Below the pieces are notes generated by a model. The model made no database searches. It was not told the origin of the DNA and worked only from the letters and a program-made list of their open reading frames with translations. 64,000 nucleotides of DNA. Source: Parapedobacter deserti (lineage in GTDB: Bacteria; Bacteroidota; Bacteroidia; Sphingobacteriales; Sphingobacteriaceae). The translations under genes and the position numbers were made by a program. Shown here piece after piece: positions 44,773-54,110 of this stretch; position 1 is the stretch's first letter, and the number at the start of each line of letters is the position of its first letter. The stretch lies in the NCBI RefSeq assembly GCF_042646065.1, contig NZ_JBHRTA010000009.1, positions 402,237 through 466,236 of the forward strand, in the 5' to 3' direction.

Positions 44773-45945
44773 ATGCGTAAACAGATCAAGCAATTTTTTG
44801 AAGCTGACTCAGCGAGCGGCATCACATTACTCGTGTTCCTGGTGATTTCACTTACAATTGCGAACTCGCCGTTAGGTCCCGGTTTTGAATCCTTGTTAGT
44901 CACCAAAATCGGCTTTGAAACAACCGCCGTCCATTTGCGATACAGTGTACTCCACTGGATAAATGATGGACTGATGGCAATTTTCTTTCTGATGGTTGGG
45001 ATTGAAATCAAGCAAGAACTGGCCCATGGGCAGCTGTCATCCGCGAGAAAAGCATCGTTGCCCTTCTTTGCTGCGTTAGGCGGTATGCTGGTTCCTGCAG
45101 CGATCTATGTGCTGTTCAATGCTGACACGAGTACTCGCCATGGCTGGGGTATCCCTATGGCTACCGATATCGCTTTTGCTATCGGTATTTTATCCATTTT
45201 GGGTAAACGGGTTCCGGTAGCATTGAAGGTGTTTCTTACCGCATTAGCTATCGTCGATGACCTCGGGGCTATCTTAGTTATTGCCATCTTCTATACAGCT
45301 GAACTTCAGTCTACCTACTTGTTGTATGCACTCGGTATTTTTGCCCTGCTAATGTTCATCAACCGCATGGGCGTCAAATCCCTTTGGTTTTACTTGATTC
45401 CCGGCCTATTCATGTGGTATTTCATCCATCATTCCGGTGTACATGCCACCATTGCGGGGGTACTTACCGCCTTTGCCATACCGTTGCAGGGTAGAAAGGG
45501 AGGGCACTCACCCATTCAGCATGTGGAACATGCTATTGCCACACCAGTCAATTTCTTGATCATGCCCCTGTTTGCGCTAGCCAATACCAACATCCGGTTT
45601 GAAGGAGGCATGCTGGAAGGATTGGCTAGTCCACTGGGCATGGGTATTATTGCCGGATTGTTCATCGGTAAGCCCTTAGGTATTACGCTGCTCTCGTACA
45701 TAGCAGTCAGACTTCGGATAAGCGAGCTCCCCAAAGGTACGAACTGGTTGCAGGTAATAGCTATTGGACTCATGGGTGGGATCGGCTTCACCATGTCTAT
45801 ATTCATTGCGTTGCTGTCATTTGTAGACCCACACTACCAGACAGAGGCAAAATTTGCCATTTTGGTTGCCTCTGCACTATCGGGAGTTCTAGGATACCTC
45901 TTACTGAAGCGATTGGGCAAGAAATATATTAAGCAGCCCATATAG
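44773..45945 (+). CDS. nhaA: Na+/H+ antiporter NhaA
   Basis: 390 residues, about 12 membrane helices. Expels Na+ (or Li+) for H+ at alkaline pH. Key residues are present: Asp in ATDIAFAIGIL and the Asp pair in AIVDDLGAILVIAIFY, with GGIGFTMSIFIALLSF near the C-terminus. Length matches the E. coli protein. Single gene, divergent from the DUF389 protein and convergent with the ABC exporter. Confidence 0.96.
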   Translation: MRKQIKQFFEADSASGITLLVFLVISLTIANSPLGPGFESLLVTKIGFETTAVHLRYSVLHWINDGLMAIFFLMVGIEIKQELAHGQLSSARKASLPFFAALGGMLVPAAIYVLFNADTSTRHGWGIPMATDIAFAIGILSILGKRVPVALKVFLTALAIVDDLGAILVIAIFYTAELQSTYLLYALGIFALLMFINRMGVKSLWFYLIPGLFMWYFIHHSGVHATIAGVLTAFAIPLQGRKGGHSPIQHVEHAIATPVNFLIMPLFALANTNIRFEGGMLEGLASPLGMGIIAGLFIGKPLGITLLSYIAVRLRISELPKGTNWLQVIAIGLMGGIGFTMSIFIALLSFVDPHYQTEAKFAILVASALSGVLGYLLLKRLGKKYIKQPI

Positions 45946-46005
45946 TTTGGTGCTCGTCGACTGCGGTAGGGAATAACAAGCATCAGCTTCTTACTTTGCC
46001 AACCG

Positions 46006-47796
46006 CTAGGCGGTAATGCTGTTTGCCGAGGCCGCCTCTTCTTTTCGCTCGCCGATCTGTTGTCGCCACATGGCGTAGTACAGTCCCTTTGCGCCAAGCA
46101 GCGCCACGTGATTGCCTGTTTCTACAATCTTCCCTTTTTCCAATACAAAAATTCGGTCGGCGTGCATGATGGTTGACAACCGGTGGGCGATCATAATGGT
46201 GATGTGATGACGTTCAGCTGTGATACGGCGGATCGTATTGGAAATCTCTTCCTCCGTAATCGAATCGAGGGCAGAGGTTGCCTCATCGAAAATCATCAGA
46301 TGGGGTTGGCGTAAAAGGGCCCGGGCTATGGAAAGCCGCTGTCTTTCGCCACCGGATAATTTAAGCCCGCCTTCACCAATCATCGTGTCCAGCCCGTTGT
46401 CCGCCCGCCCCAAGATACTCTGGCCGGCAGCCTTGTGCATCACGTCAATGATCTGCGCGTCCGTCGCATGCGGATTGACAAAGCGCAGGTTTTCCCTTAT
46501 TGTGCCGGAAAACAGCTGCGTATCCTGCGTCACAAAGCCTATTTGGTGGCGTAGCTCATCAAAATCTATCCGATCGCCCTGAACGTTGTTATAAAAGATA
46601 TGTCCGTTACTGGGGTGGTACAGGCCTACCAGGAGCTTCACCAGTGTGGTTTTCCCCGCGCCCGAGGGCCCCACGAATGCTATCGTCTCACCCCGTATCA
46701 CTTCAAAAGATATTTTTTCCAGCGCCGGCCTGGTGGCTGACTGATGCTGAAAGCTCACTTCGTCAAACCGTAAGCTGGTAATGGCATTGATTTTCTCTGG
46801 ATTGACGGGTTGAAATTCTGGCTTTCGCTTGAACAGTTCCTGCAGGTTGTTTAGGGAAGCTTCTGCCTCGCGGTATGATAGGATGATGTTGCCCAATTCC
46901 TGGAGCGGACCGAAAATGAAAAACGAATAAAACTGCATCATCATCAGTTGCCCTACGGTGATCTTGTCACTAAACACAAAGAACAGTAATGCAAACATAA
47001 TGCATTGCTGCAGAAAATTGACAAACGTGCCCTGCACAAAGCTTACAGCGCGGACGCTTTTCACCTTGCGTAGTTCCAACTGCAGAATTTTCATCGTTGA
47101 GGAGTTGAGCCGTTGGATCTCCTGCTGGGTAAGTCCGAGGCTTTTCACCAATTCGATGTTGCGCAGCGATTCGGTGGTCGATCCAGCCAGCGCATTCGTT
47201 TCGCTGAGGATACTTTTCTGGATAAACTTAATCTTCTTGCTCAGGTAGCTGGTCAGGAAAGCCAGTGTTACGGCGCCTATGAGGTAAATCGCTGGTAAAG
47301 AAGGGCTAAGCTGAAACGACACAATGACTACGAAAACAATGCCTACCAGCGTGGCAAACAAAACGTTCACGAAATTGGTGATAAATTTCTCACAATCTGC
47401 GCGCACTTTTTGCAACACCGACAATGTTTCCCCGCTGCGCTGATCCTCGAAATCCTGAAAAGGCAATCGCAGTGCGTGCTGTAAGCCGTCCGTATATAAA
47501 CGGGCACCAAACTTTTGGATTACAACATTTACCACGTAATCCTGAAAGGCCTTGGCTATCCGCGAAACCATGGCAACGCCGATGATCAGCAGCAAACCGA
47601 CAGTGATGCCTCTGAAGAATGTCGAATCCGCACCCTGTTCGCGGAAATCGGCCGCCCTGTTTGCATAGGGGTCAATGATCAGGTTACCCAGGATATAGGG
47701 ATTCAGCAAGGAGAAAACCTGGTTAATAGCCGCCAGCAATAGGGCTAAAAGAATCAGACCCTTATGTCTGCTCAGGTAAGATAATAGTAATTTCAT
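46006..47796 (-). CDS. ABC exporter, fused membrane and ATPase domains (MsbA/MDR-like)
   Basis: 596 residues. N-terminal six-helix exporter domain (residues ~1-320) and C-terminal ATPase: Walker A GPSGAGKTTLVKLLVG, Q-loop FVTQDTQLFSG, signature LSGGERQRLSIARALL, Walker B HLMIFDEATSALDS and H-loop MIAHRLSTI. Works as a homodimer. Substrate (lipid, drug or peptide) cannot be told; no peptidase or accessory gene adjoins it. Confidence 0.93.
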   Translation of the reverse strand: MKLLLSYLSRHKGLILLALLLAAINQVFSLLNPYILGNLIIDPYANRAADFREQGADSTFFRGITVGLLLIIGVAMVSRIAKAFQDYVVNVVIQKFGARLYTDGLQHALRLPFQDFEDQRSGETLSVLQKVRADCEKFITNFVNVLFATLVGIVFVVIVSFQLSPSLPAIYLIGAVTLAFLTSYLSKKIKFIQKSILSETNALAGSTTESLRNIELVKSLGLTQQEIQRLNSSTMKILQLELRKVKSVRAVSFVQGTFVNFLQQCIMFALLFFVFSDKITVGQLMMMQFYSFFIFGPLQELGNIILSYREAEASLNNLQELFKRKPEFQPVNPEKINAITSLRFDEVSFQHQSATRPALEKISFEVIRGETIAFVGPSGAGKTTLVKLLVGLYHPSNGHIFYNNVQGDRIDFDELRHQIGFVTQDTQLFSGTIRENLRFVNPHATDAQIIDVMHKAAGQSILGRADNGLDTMIGEGGLKLSGGERQRLSIARALLRQPHLMIFDEATSALDSITEEEISNTIRRITAERHHITIMIAHRLSTIMHADRIFVLEKGKIVETGNHVALLGAKGLYYAMWRQQIGERKEEAASANSITA

Positions 47797-48154
47797 CTAA
47801 CGATAATAAGACCTTAGCCAGTGCAACGGTCATACGGCAATTTTACGATCTTTTTTTTGTGTGTCAGTTAAATCTTCATATTATCTTAGCGTAATGCCTT
47901 ATTTTTTACGACAATCAGACATTGACCGGTAGTTTATGTGTTCATGCCTCCATGCGGCAAACTGATTACGAGTGGTTCGGCGAATAACCCGGTCTCCTTA
48001 TAAGACCATGCAACGATAGCAAGAACAGCAACCGAAGCAGGGAATCGCAATAGAGAGCAAAAATTTCACCCGACCTTGCTATTCTCCTTATATTCTCCCT
48101 ATTTTAGCCTGCAAGAATCGTCCATGGGCACGTTTTATTACCAAATTTTATAAG
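47797..48154. other. Intergenic region with no recognised feature
   Basis: 358 bp between divergent genes. I see no tRNA, repeat or convincing promoter. A 19-codon frame at 47946 (MPPCGKLITSG...) has no supporting feature. The last 100 bp before 48155 are pyrimidine-rich. Confidence 0.5.
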
Positions 48155-48940
48155 ATGAAGAGCAGTTTGTTGACGTTATTTTATATAAGTGTGCTAGCTT
48201 GGAACGCCTTTGCACAAGATGAAGTGGATAAAGCCAAATATGAGCTCCTCCGCGAAACCATCAATTTTCTGGCAACCGATAAAGCCGTGTCAAAGGATAC
48301 TGGTTTTACGATCACCTGTGAAACGCTGGATTACAATTGTTTCAAACAACAGTTGTCTAAAAATTCTATAGCAGGCATCGAGCGGTGGTACAGCGCATGG
48401 CAATCTATGGAAGTGGCAGATGAAGCAGGTTTAGTTGCTTTGCGGAACCAAGTTTTTGCCGATATCCTCGAACGGCCGGGGAAAGGGTACCGGAAGCAGC
48501 TCACCGGCTATAACGACTTTGTCACGCGCCTGGAGAACCTGATTCACTCACCGGTGGAAGAGGTGCCGGCAGAACAACTCGCTGTAGATACGGCTTTGGA
48601 ATCGCCGCTCGGCGCCGTTGGGCCGAATCCAATCTATCCCGAACAAGTTGCCGACAATATTGATAATCCTGAAAATAACCATACCATGATTGCTTACCTC
48701 GCCATCGCCATCGGCATCCTTGCATTAGTCGTTGCTGCCCTACCCATCTTTAACAAAAGAGACAGTCAGCCAGCTGTTGATTTCCAGCGATTGGAAGAGC
48801 GGTTGGACGAATTGGGCATGCGGATAAAACGATTGGAACAGCAAATAGCGGACAACCAATTAGAGCGTGACGCCATTGCCAATTTAACCGCGATCATGGA
48901 GTCGGTAGAGAAGCGGGTCTCCGAGCTTGAAAACCGATAG
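48155..48940 (+). CDS. Secreted/membrane-anchored coiled-coil protein of unknown function
   Basis: 261 residues. Signal peptide (1-20, ...AWNAFAQ), a periplasmic helical region with two Cys (57-62: CETLDYNC spacing) that could pair, a Pro-rich linker, one membrane helix at ~177-198 (TMIAYLAIAIGILALVVAALPIF), and a cytosolic coiled coil at ~208-260 (LEERLDELGMRIKRLEQQ). The topology suggests a periplasm-to-cytosol linker or scaffold. I recognise no family. Convergent with the alanine symporter gene. Confidence 0.75.
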   Translation: MKSSLLTLFYISVLAWNAFAQDEVDKAKYELLRETINFLATDKAVSKDTGFTITCETLDYNCFKQQLSKNSIAGIERWYSAWQSMEVADEAGLVALRNQVFADILERPGKGYRKQLTGYNDFVTRLENLIHSPVEEVPAEQLAVDTALESPLGAVGPNPIYPEQVADNIDNPENNHTMIAYLAIAIGILALVVAALPIFNKRDSQPAVDFQRLEERLDELGMRIKRLEQQIADNQLERDAIANLTAIMESVEKRVSELENR

Positions 48941-48994
48941 ACGGTTATATAACGTGTTGCTATCGCCCTGCGCTACCTCATACATGCTAAGCGT

Positions 48995-50437
48995 TTACCC
49001 CTTTAAGCCCGCATCAGCCTTCCAATGCGATGCTCCCGAAATGCCGTGTTCTTCGGCATTGAACACCGGGTCTTTTCCGGCTTTCTTCTGCTGGCTGTAG
49101 TCTTTTAATGCCTTCAGCGCGGGCTTACGTAGCAGCAGCAGCGCAATCAAATTAAGCCAGGCCATCAGGCCTACGCCGATGTCTCCCAATGTCCATGCTA
49201 CTTCGGCAGTTCTGACGGTACCGTAATACGTAGCCGTTAATATGAGTATCCGGAGCACCCACACCAACCACTTGTGCTTTCCTTTACGATCGAGGTAGCT
49301 TAAATTGGTTTCGGCCATATAATAGTATGCCATAATCGTTGTAAAGGCGAAAAACAACAGCGCTATGGCTACTGCTGGGCCACCTATAAGGGGGAAATGT
49401 GCAGCAATCGCATGTTGGGTATATGCTGGACCGATTTCTATTCCCGGAATGTTTTCCACGATATACCCACCTTCGGGATGCTGTATGTTATACTTGCTGG
49501 TAAATAAAATCATGAAAGCAGTTGCCGTGCAGACAAACAGTGTATCGACGTAAACGGAAAACGCCTGCACCAGTCCCTGTTTGGCTGGATGGCTCACCTC
49601 TGCCGCCGCTGCAGCATGTGGTGCGGTACCCTGCCCGGCCTCATTGGAATAAATCCCCCGTTTTACACCCCACGCCACAGCCATCCCTATCACACCGGCG
49701 AAAGCAGGTTCAAAATTGAAAGCGGAACGGACGATCAGCATAAACACCTCTGGAATTTCCCTAAAATGGATCGCAATGATTGATAAAGCCAGTATAATAT
49801 AACCTCCAGCCATAAACGGCACTACGACCTCAGCTACTTTGGCAATCCGCTTGACACCCCCGATGATGATCAGTCCGAGTAACAGCACCAGCCCGAGCCC
49901 CATGTACTCAACGGGTATACCAAAGGCAGTTTGGCTGCTCTGTGCAATGCTGTTGCTTTGTACGCCGGGGAGGAATACCGCGGTGGCCAAGATCGTAGCT
50001 ATCGCAAACAAGATGGCGTACCATTTTACACCAAGTCCTTTTTCGATATAAAAAGCCGGTCCACCGCGATACTGCCCATCCTTCACCTCCTTGTATATTT
50101 GACCCAACGTAGCTTCCACGTAGGCAGAGGCACTACCTAGGAACGCGATGAGCCACATCCAGAACACTGCGCCCGGACCCCCCATCGCTATCGCTGTAGC
50201 CACCCCAGCGATATTGCCGGTCCCTATCCTCCCAGACAGCGCAAGAGCAAACGCCTGAAATGACGACACACCTTTGGTTGATGAGCTGCTTCTAAACAGC
50301 AACCTGGTCATATCTTTTAAGTATCTGATTTGTAAAAATCCAGTAGCAAATGAAAAATATATACCCGTCGCAAGGCAGAGGATGATCAATGCGTTGCTCC
50401 AAATGATGTTATTAATAGCGTTGATCGCTTGTTCCAT
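48995..50437 (-). CDS. Sodium:alanine/glycine symporter (AGCS family)
   Basis: 480 residues, about ten hydrophobic helices. Family signatures: FQAFALALSGRIGTGNIAGVATAIAMGGPGAVFWMW and GGVKRIAKVAEVVVPFMAG, then GVKRGIYSNEAGQGTAPHAAAAAEVSHPAKQGLVQ (the AGCS central motif). Imports alanine or glycine with Na+. With NhaA nearby, both depend on the sodium gradient. Single gene. Confidence 0.93.
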   Translation of the reverse strand: MEQAINAINNIIWSNALIILCLATGIYFSFATGFLQIRYLKDMTRLLFRSSSSTKGVSSFQAFALALSGRIGTGNIAGVATAIAMGGPGAVFWMWLIAFLGSASAYVEATLGQIYKEVKDGQYRGGPAFYIEKGLGVKWYAILFAIATILATAVFLPGVQSNSIAQSSQTAFGIPVEYMGLGLVLLLGLIIIGGVKRIAKVAEVVVPFMAGGYIILALSIIAIHFREIPEVFMLIVRSAFNFEPAFAGVIGMAVAWGVKRGIYSNEAGQGTAPHAAAAAEVSHPAKQGLVQAFSVYVDTLFVCTATAFMILFTSKYNIQHPEGGYIVENIPGIEIGPAYTQHAIAAHFPLIGGPAVAIALLFFAFTTIMAYYYMAETNLSYLDRKGKHKWLVWVLRILILTATYYGTVRTAEVAWTLGDIGVGLMAWLNLIALLLLRKPALKALKDYSQQKKAGKDPVFNAEEHGISGASHWKADAGLKG

Positions 50438-50634
50438 TTTCAGTTAAGTTGGTTACAAAAGAATGGGCGCTAAGATAACAATTTATCGACCGATTGAAAG
50501 GGTAGTTTGGGCTGCGGCACAATTTGTTGGTATCTCAATTGCTGCCTGGGGGTTAAAGCCTCCAACTTCAACGCATACCAAGCTGAGAAGTCAGTGCCTA
50601 TTGAAGTGTCGTTTCGGAAGTTTTTTTCTTTATT

Positions 50635-51201
50635 TCAATTCCACATTGGATTTTGTGGAAAATTAGCAACATGGGCATATTTCGGCCCCAGCGACACGAT
50701 TGCTTCCTTCCATAGATTTTCTCCGTCGTCGCCGAAGGTGATGTCAGGATTGTAGTCGTTGCTGATCACCCATGCATTTTCCCCGAGCTCGTCGTCCAGT
50801 TGCCCTGGGCTCCAACCGGAATAGCCGATGAAAAATTTGATTTCATCAGGTGTGATATCCCCGTTTCGGATGAGTATCTGCAGGCTTTCGAAATTGCCGC
50901 CCCAAAAGATGCCATTGCCCAAGCCGATGCCACTGTGTAGTTTGTCGTAGCACTTGTGTATAAAATGTATACTTTCCTGAGCTACCGGTCCGCCAAAGAA
51001 CAGCGGAAATTCTGCTTCGGGAAGGTCGTCTATTACATCCCTGAGTTGAAGCGTTGCGGGCTGGTTGAGTACGTAGCCAACGGTTCCGTCTTCAGCATGG
51101 TGCTCACACAGTAAGACGACTGCTCGTTGAAAATTAGGGTCCAGCATGAAGGGTTCCGATATCAACAGGCTCGCGACTTGGGGGATATTTTTATTAAACA
51201 T
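50635..51201 (-). CDS. YqgE/AlgH family protein
   Basis: 188 residues from the ATG at 51201; the upstream open frame to 51237 is rejected. Typical: SLLISEPFMLDPNFQRAVVLLCEHHAEDGTVGYVLNQP, LFFGGPVAQESIHFIHK, FFIGYSGWSPGQLDDEL and the C-terminal LWKEAIVSLGPKYAHVANFP. A conserved cytosolic protein of unclear function, called AlgH in Pseudomonas from early regulatory work. 68 bp after surE in the same direction. Confidence 0.93.
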   Translation of the reverse strand: MFNKNIPQVASLLISEPFMLDPNFQRAVVLLCEHHAEDGTVGYVLNQPATLQLRDVIDDLPEAEFPLFFGGPVAQESIHFIHKCYDKLHSGIGLGNGIFWGGNFESLQILIRNGDITPDEIKFFIGYSGWSPGQLDDELGENAWVISNDYNPDITFGDDGENLWKEAIVSLGPKYAHVANFPQNPMWN

Positions 51202-51269
51202 GGCGAATTCTTTTCGATAACATTGTAAAAGTAGCAAAATTTTCGCACAAAAACCAGATGCCGCTATCG

Positions 51270-52004
51270 TCAGCTATCGGCATCGGTCAGCTGTTTGAGC
51301 AACCCTTCGTCCGTGAGATCGAGCCGTAGCGGCGTGATCGAGACAAAATCGTTCTCCACCGCCCAACGGTCTGTGCCCTTATCAGCCGGTTCGAGAGGAC
51401 TTACAGTAAACCAGTAATGCTTGCGGCCCATGGGATCCTTTCCAGGCTGTATCCGGCCATCGTAAAACCGGACCGATTGCCTTGTCCAGCGGATACCTTG
51501 CGGCTGAGGTGGATAATTGACGTTGTAAAGTGCGATTTCACCGGGATCCTTAAGCAGCAATTCCAAAGTCTGTTCGACATATGGCGTGAGCACGTCAAAA
51601 TCCGGCTCGGAGTTCCCAACTGGCGTGCTGAACGCAATGCCCTTTTTGCCAAACAAAACGGCCTGCTTCGCTGCCGCGAGTGTTCCGGAATGCCACATGG
51701 AATTTCCCAGATTCGGCCCCATGTTGATGCCAGAAAGAACAACTTGGATGTTGTTGCGTAAATGCGTGCCCAAAGCTACGCAGTCTGCCGGAGTGCCATT
51801 GACGCGGTATGCTTCGATGCCAGGAAATTCAATAGGCGACTTTTTACATGAAAGTGGCCGCGAGTGCGTCACTGCGTGGCCCATAGAGGATTGCTCAACG
51901 TCAGGGGCCACGACGACCACCTCCCCGAATTTTGAGGCTATCCGCGCCAGCGCACTGATGCCGGGACTGTATATACCATCGTCGTTGGTGACTAAAATCC
52001 GCAT
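51270..52004 (-). CDS. surE: 5'/3'-nucleotidase SurE
   Basis: 244 residues; metal-dependent phosphatase for nucleoside monophosphates, linked to stationary-phase survival. MRILVTNDDGIYSPGI with the metal-binding Asp8/Asp9, SSMGHAVT with the Ser ligand, and LSGINMGPNLGNSMWHSGT with the Asn ligand. Divergent from the lipid-kinase gene and upstream of yqgE. Confidence 0.96.
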   Translation of the reverse strand: MRILVTNDDGIYSPGISALARIASKFGEVVVVAPDVEQSSMGHAVTHSRPLSCKKSPIEFPGIEAYRVNGTPADCVALGTHLRNNIQVVLSGINMGPNLGNSMWHSGTLAAAKQAVLFGKKGIAFSTPVGNSEPDFDVLTPYVEQTLELLLKDPGEIALYNVNYPPQPQGIRWTRQSVRFYDGRIQPGKDPMGRKHYWFTVSPLEPADKGTDRWAVENDFVSITPLRLDLTDEGLLKQLTDADS

Positions 52005-52114
52005 AAAAAACTATTATATATGAAGCGCTTTAAGCGCAAGATGATTACCTTACTCACGGATAAAACAAGTCTTCTTGATTTTTTGTTTTGTACAGTGATC
52101 TCAATAGAAGTTTT

Positions 52115-53038
52115 ATGCAAAAAACAAAGGCCGGTAAACATGCCCATTTATTTCATAATCCTAAGGCAGGTGACCATCATCATATAAAAATGGATTTGAT
52201 TGAGACCGTTGTGTCCTGCGGATTCACCTGTAAATACAATTCCACAAAGGCAAAAGGGTGGGGGCGAATAAAAAATGAGACTGCATTAGTTGTCATCGCA
52301 GGTGGAGATGGCACGGTACGGCAGGTGATGAAAAAGTTGCTTGCTCGTAAAGTGTTGGACAAGCGCTTGACAGTTGCGCTTTTACCAGCCGGTACGGCAA
52401 ATAATTTCGCAAAAACAATAGGGGCATCCGCGTCGCTGGCGAATTTGGGGCATACCATCGCGCATTGGAATCCGAGACCTATCGATGTTGGAGCAATTCG
52501 CAATCTGCGTGAAAGTAAGTTTTTTCTGGAAGGCATGGGGTGCGGCCTGTTGCCAAGGTTGATTAAGGCAATGGGCGACACAGACCTGTCCAATGTAAAA
52601 AGTGCCGACGAGGAACTGGACATCGCGCTTGGTAAATTGGTAGAAATAGCACAGCATTATAAGCCCAAGTGGGGGCAGTTTAAGGTCGACGGCGTGGTGT
52701 ATGAAGACAACTACTTACTGGCGGAAGTGTTAAACATCAAATCGGTGGGACCCAATCTCGAACTCGTTCCCCATGCAGACCCTTCCGACGGAATATTTCA
52801 CGTTGTTTTATTGAAAGAGGCCGATCGGGAAGCATTTATTGAATACGTGCAAAATCTAAGAATTAAAGCGCATCGTAAAGCATCGCCCATCCCGTGGCAA
52901 TTGATTGAAGCGAATCGGGACATTATTATACGCAGCGATAACAGGCTCATTCATGTAGATGACGAGCTCATCACTGTGCGGAAACGACAACCTTTTAAGA
53001 TAGAGATCAGGGCGGGGATCGTAGATTTCTTGGTCTGA
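52115..53038 (+). CDS. Diacylglycerol kinase-family (YegS-like) lipid kinase
   Basis: 307 residues from the ATG at 52115; the frame is open to a TTG at 52088. DAGK catalytic domain: HLFHNPKAGDHHH (N-P-x-A-G-like), VVIAGGDGTVRQVM (nucleotide-binding GGDGT), LLPAGTANNFAKTI. The second, beta-rich half carries VGAIRNLRESKFFLEGMGCGLLPRL. Cytosolic, peripheral to the membrane; the substrate may be diacylglycerol, sphingosine-type lipid or another. Its TGA stop is part of the TGATCA that also ends the convergent HAD gene. Confidence 0.9.
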   Translation: MQKTKAGKHAHLFHNPKAGDHHHIKMDLIETVVSCGFTCKYNSTKAKGWGRIKNETALVVIAGGDGTVRQVMKKLLARKVLDKRLTVALLPAGTANNFAKTIGASASLANLGHTIAHWNPRPIDVGAIRNLRESKFFLEGMGCGLLPRLIKAMGDTDLSNVKSADEELDIALGKLVEIAQHYKPKWGQFKVDGVVYEDNYLLAEVLNIKSVGPNLELVPHADPSDGIFHVVLLKEADREAFIEYVQNLRIKAHRKASPIPWQLIEANRDIIIRSDNRLIHVDDELITVRKRQPFKIEIRAGIVDFLV

Positions 53039-53665
53039 TCAAGATATCCGATTTAGTAAGGCATCCAGCGTGTCTCCCGGTTCGAGCAGGTGTGCTTGTA
53101 TTCCAAGCCTTCTGGCCGTATCGATATGCTGGGGGCTATCATCGACAAATAGGGTTTGTGTCGGTATCAAGTCATGGGTGTCCAGCACAAACTCAAAAAT
53201 TTCCCTGTCGGGCTTGCGCATGCCAAGCAAATGGGAATAATAATCTTTCTCAAAAAAAGCGGCATTGCCTTCAAGCCCAAATTCACGTTTCAGATAGGAC
53301 ATAATCCACTGATAATGGATGTCGTTATTGTTGCTGAGTAAAAACGTCCGATAGCGTTTTTTCAGTTCACACAGTAGATCGTGGTGTCCCGGTCGTACGC
53401 CAATGAGCAAGCTGTTCCAGGCGGTGTCGATAGCCTCATCGCTTAGCCGAGGATTGTCTGCCGCTTTCCGGATACCATCGCGGAATGCGGCGGCTGTAAT
53501 GGCTCCTTTGTCAAAAGCATCAAAAAGATCGTGCTGTGCCCGGTGACCATAAAACGAATCGACATTCTTGATGCCCAAGTCCATAAATGATTGCCTCAGC
53601 CTAAGAAAGTCGATATCAAACAACACATTGCCGTAGTCGAGTATAATTGCAGTAATATTTTGCAT
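53039..53665 (-). CDS. HAD-family hydrolase (YihX-like subfamily IA)
   Basis: 208 residues. Motif I is IILDYGNVLFDID (nucleophile Asp11, with the second Asp replaced by Gly as in many YihX-like members), motif II LLSNNNDIH, motif III Lys in GMRKPDREIF and motif IV LFVDDSPQHIDTARRLG. Probably a sugar-phosphate phosphatase; the substrate is not shown. The stop codons of this gene and of the convergent lipid kinase abut with no gap. Confidence 0.9.
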   Translation of the reverse strand: MQNITAIILDYGNVLFDIDFLRLRQSFMDLGIKNVDSFYGHRAQHDLFDAFDKGAITAAAFRDGIRKAADNPRLSDEAIDTAWNSLLIGVRPGHHDLLCELKKRYRTFLLSNNNDIHYQWIMSYLKREFGLEGNAAFFEKDYYSHLLGMRKPDREIFEFVLDTHDLIPTQTLFVDDSPQHIDTARRLGIQAHLLEPGDTLDALLNRIS

Positions 53666-53695
53666 AAAAAATTTCTGATTATCTATGCAAAGATG

Positions 53696-53703
53696 TAAAT
53701 TTG
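53696..53703 (+). promoter_or_regulatory. -7 element of the tRNA-Met / rpsU promoter
   Basis: TAAATTTG, exact TAnnTTTG, 26 bp before the tRNA. On the other strand CATCTTTG (53688-53695) could serve the divergent HAD gene, so the two promoters would overlap. Confidence 0.45.
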
Positions 53704-53729
53704 CACCCGCAAAACAATATTTTTTTGCC

Positions 53730-53803
53730 GCGCCTATAGCTCAGTTGGTTAGAGTAGAAGACTCATAATCTTTTGGTCCCTGGTTCGAGCCCAGGTGGGC
53801 GCA
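53730..53803 (+). tRNA. tRNA-Met (anticodon CAT), elongator or Ile2
   Basis: 74 nt. Acceptor GCGCCTA/TGGGCGC, discriminator A. The anticodon stem is GAAGA/TCTTT, with loop CTCATAA giving CAT. The paired G1-C72 argues against the initiator. Sequence alone does not separate elongator Met from the lysidine-modified Ile2 tRNA. The T arm contains GGTTCGAGCCC. CCA is not encoded. Probably co-transcribed with rpsU. Confidence 0.9.
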
Positions 53804-53814
53804 CAAAAACGTAC

Positions 53815-53824
53815 GAAAGGAGGT
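53815..53824 (+). promoter_or_regulatory. Strong Shine-Dalgarno of rpsU
   Basis: GAAAGGAGGT, ten bases fully complementary to the expected 16S 3' end of Bacteroidota, 10 nt before the rpsU ATG. Such sequences are absent at most starts here (for example xerC, gapA, serS, mnmA, htpG). Confidence 0.8.
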
Positions 53825-53834
53825 ATAACAGGAT

Positions 53835-54026
53835 ATGATCATAGTAAATGTAAAAGAAGGTGAATCGCTGGATAGGGCGTTGAAGCGGTTCAAGAAGAAG
53901 TTCGAAAAAACCGGTGTGTTGCGCGAGCTACGCTCACGTCAGGCTTATGAAAAGAAATCCGTTGCCCGTCGTACGCAAGTTAAAAAGGCGATTTACAAGC
54001 AAGGCCTCAACCAAGACAACGTTTAG
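53835..54026 (+). CDS. rpsU: Small ribosomal subunit protein bS21
   Basis: 63 residues: MIIVNVKEGESLDRALKRF, FEKTGVLRELRSRQAYEKKS, the whole bS21 fold with basic helices. In Flavobacterium bS21, with bS18 and bS6, occludes the anti-Shine-Dalgarno end of 16S rRNA, and ribosomes lacking bS21 prefer mRNAs with a strong SD, including rpsU itself. The perfect SD here fits that autoregulatory loop. Followed by xerC and hpf in the same direction. Confidence 0.97.
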   Translation: MIIVNVKEGESLDRALKRFKKKFEKTGVLRELRSRQAYEKKSVARRTQVKKAIYKQGLNQDNV

Positions 54027-54061
54027 GTACACTTAATTTTGCTGCTATTTATTTGCAGCAT

Positions 54062-54110
54062 CGGAAAACTATCCGTATATTCAACGAGTGGAATATATGG
54101 GTAGTTTTCG
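54062..54110 (+). other. 20-bp RNA hairpin directly before the xerC start codon
   Basis: Left arm 54062-54082 and right arm 54091-54110 pair over 20 bp with one bulged G and two G-U pairs, loop AACGAGTG. The right arm ends on the base before the ATG at 54111. There is no T run, so it is not a simple terminator. A smaller stem, TGCTGC/GCAGCA (54040-54060), precedes it. Likely effect: block or tune ribosome entry on xerC, or guard the 3' end of rpsU mRNA (inferred). Confidence 0.6.

Noticed and set aside
47946..48005. 19-codon frame MPPCGKLITSG... in a gene-free gap
   Set aside because: Very short, no ribosome-binding or promoter context, no recognisable product.
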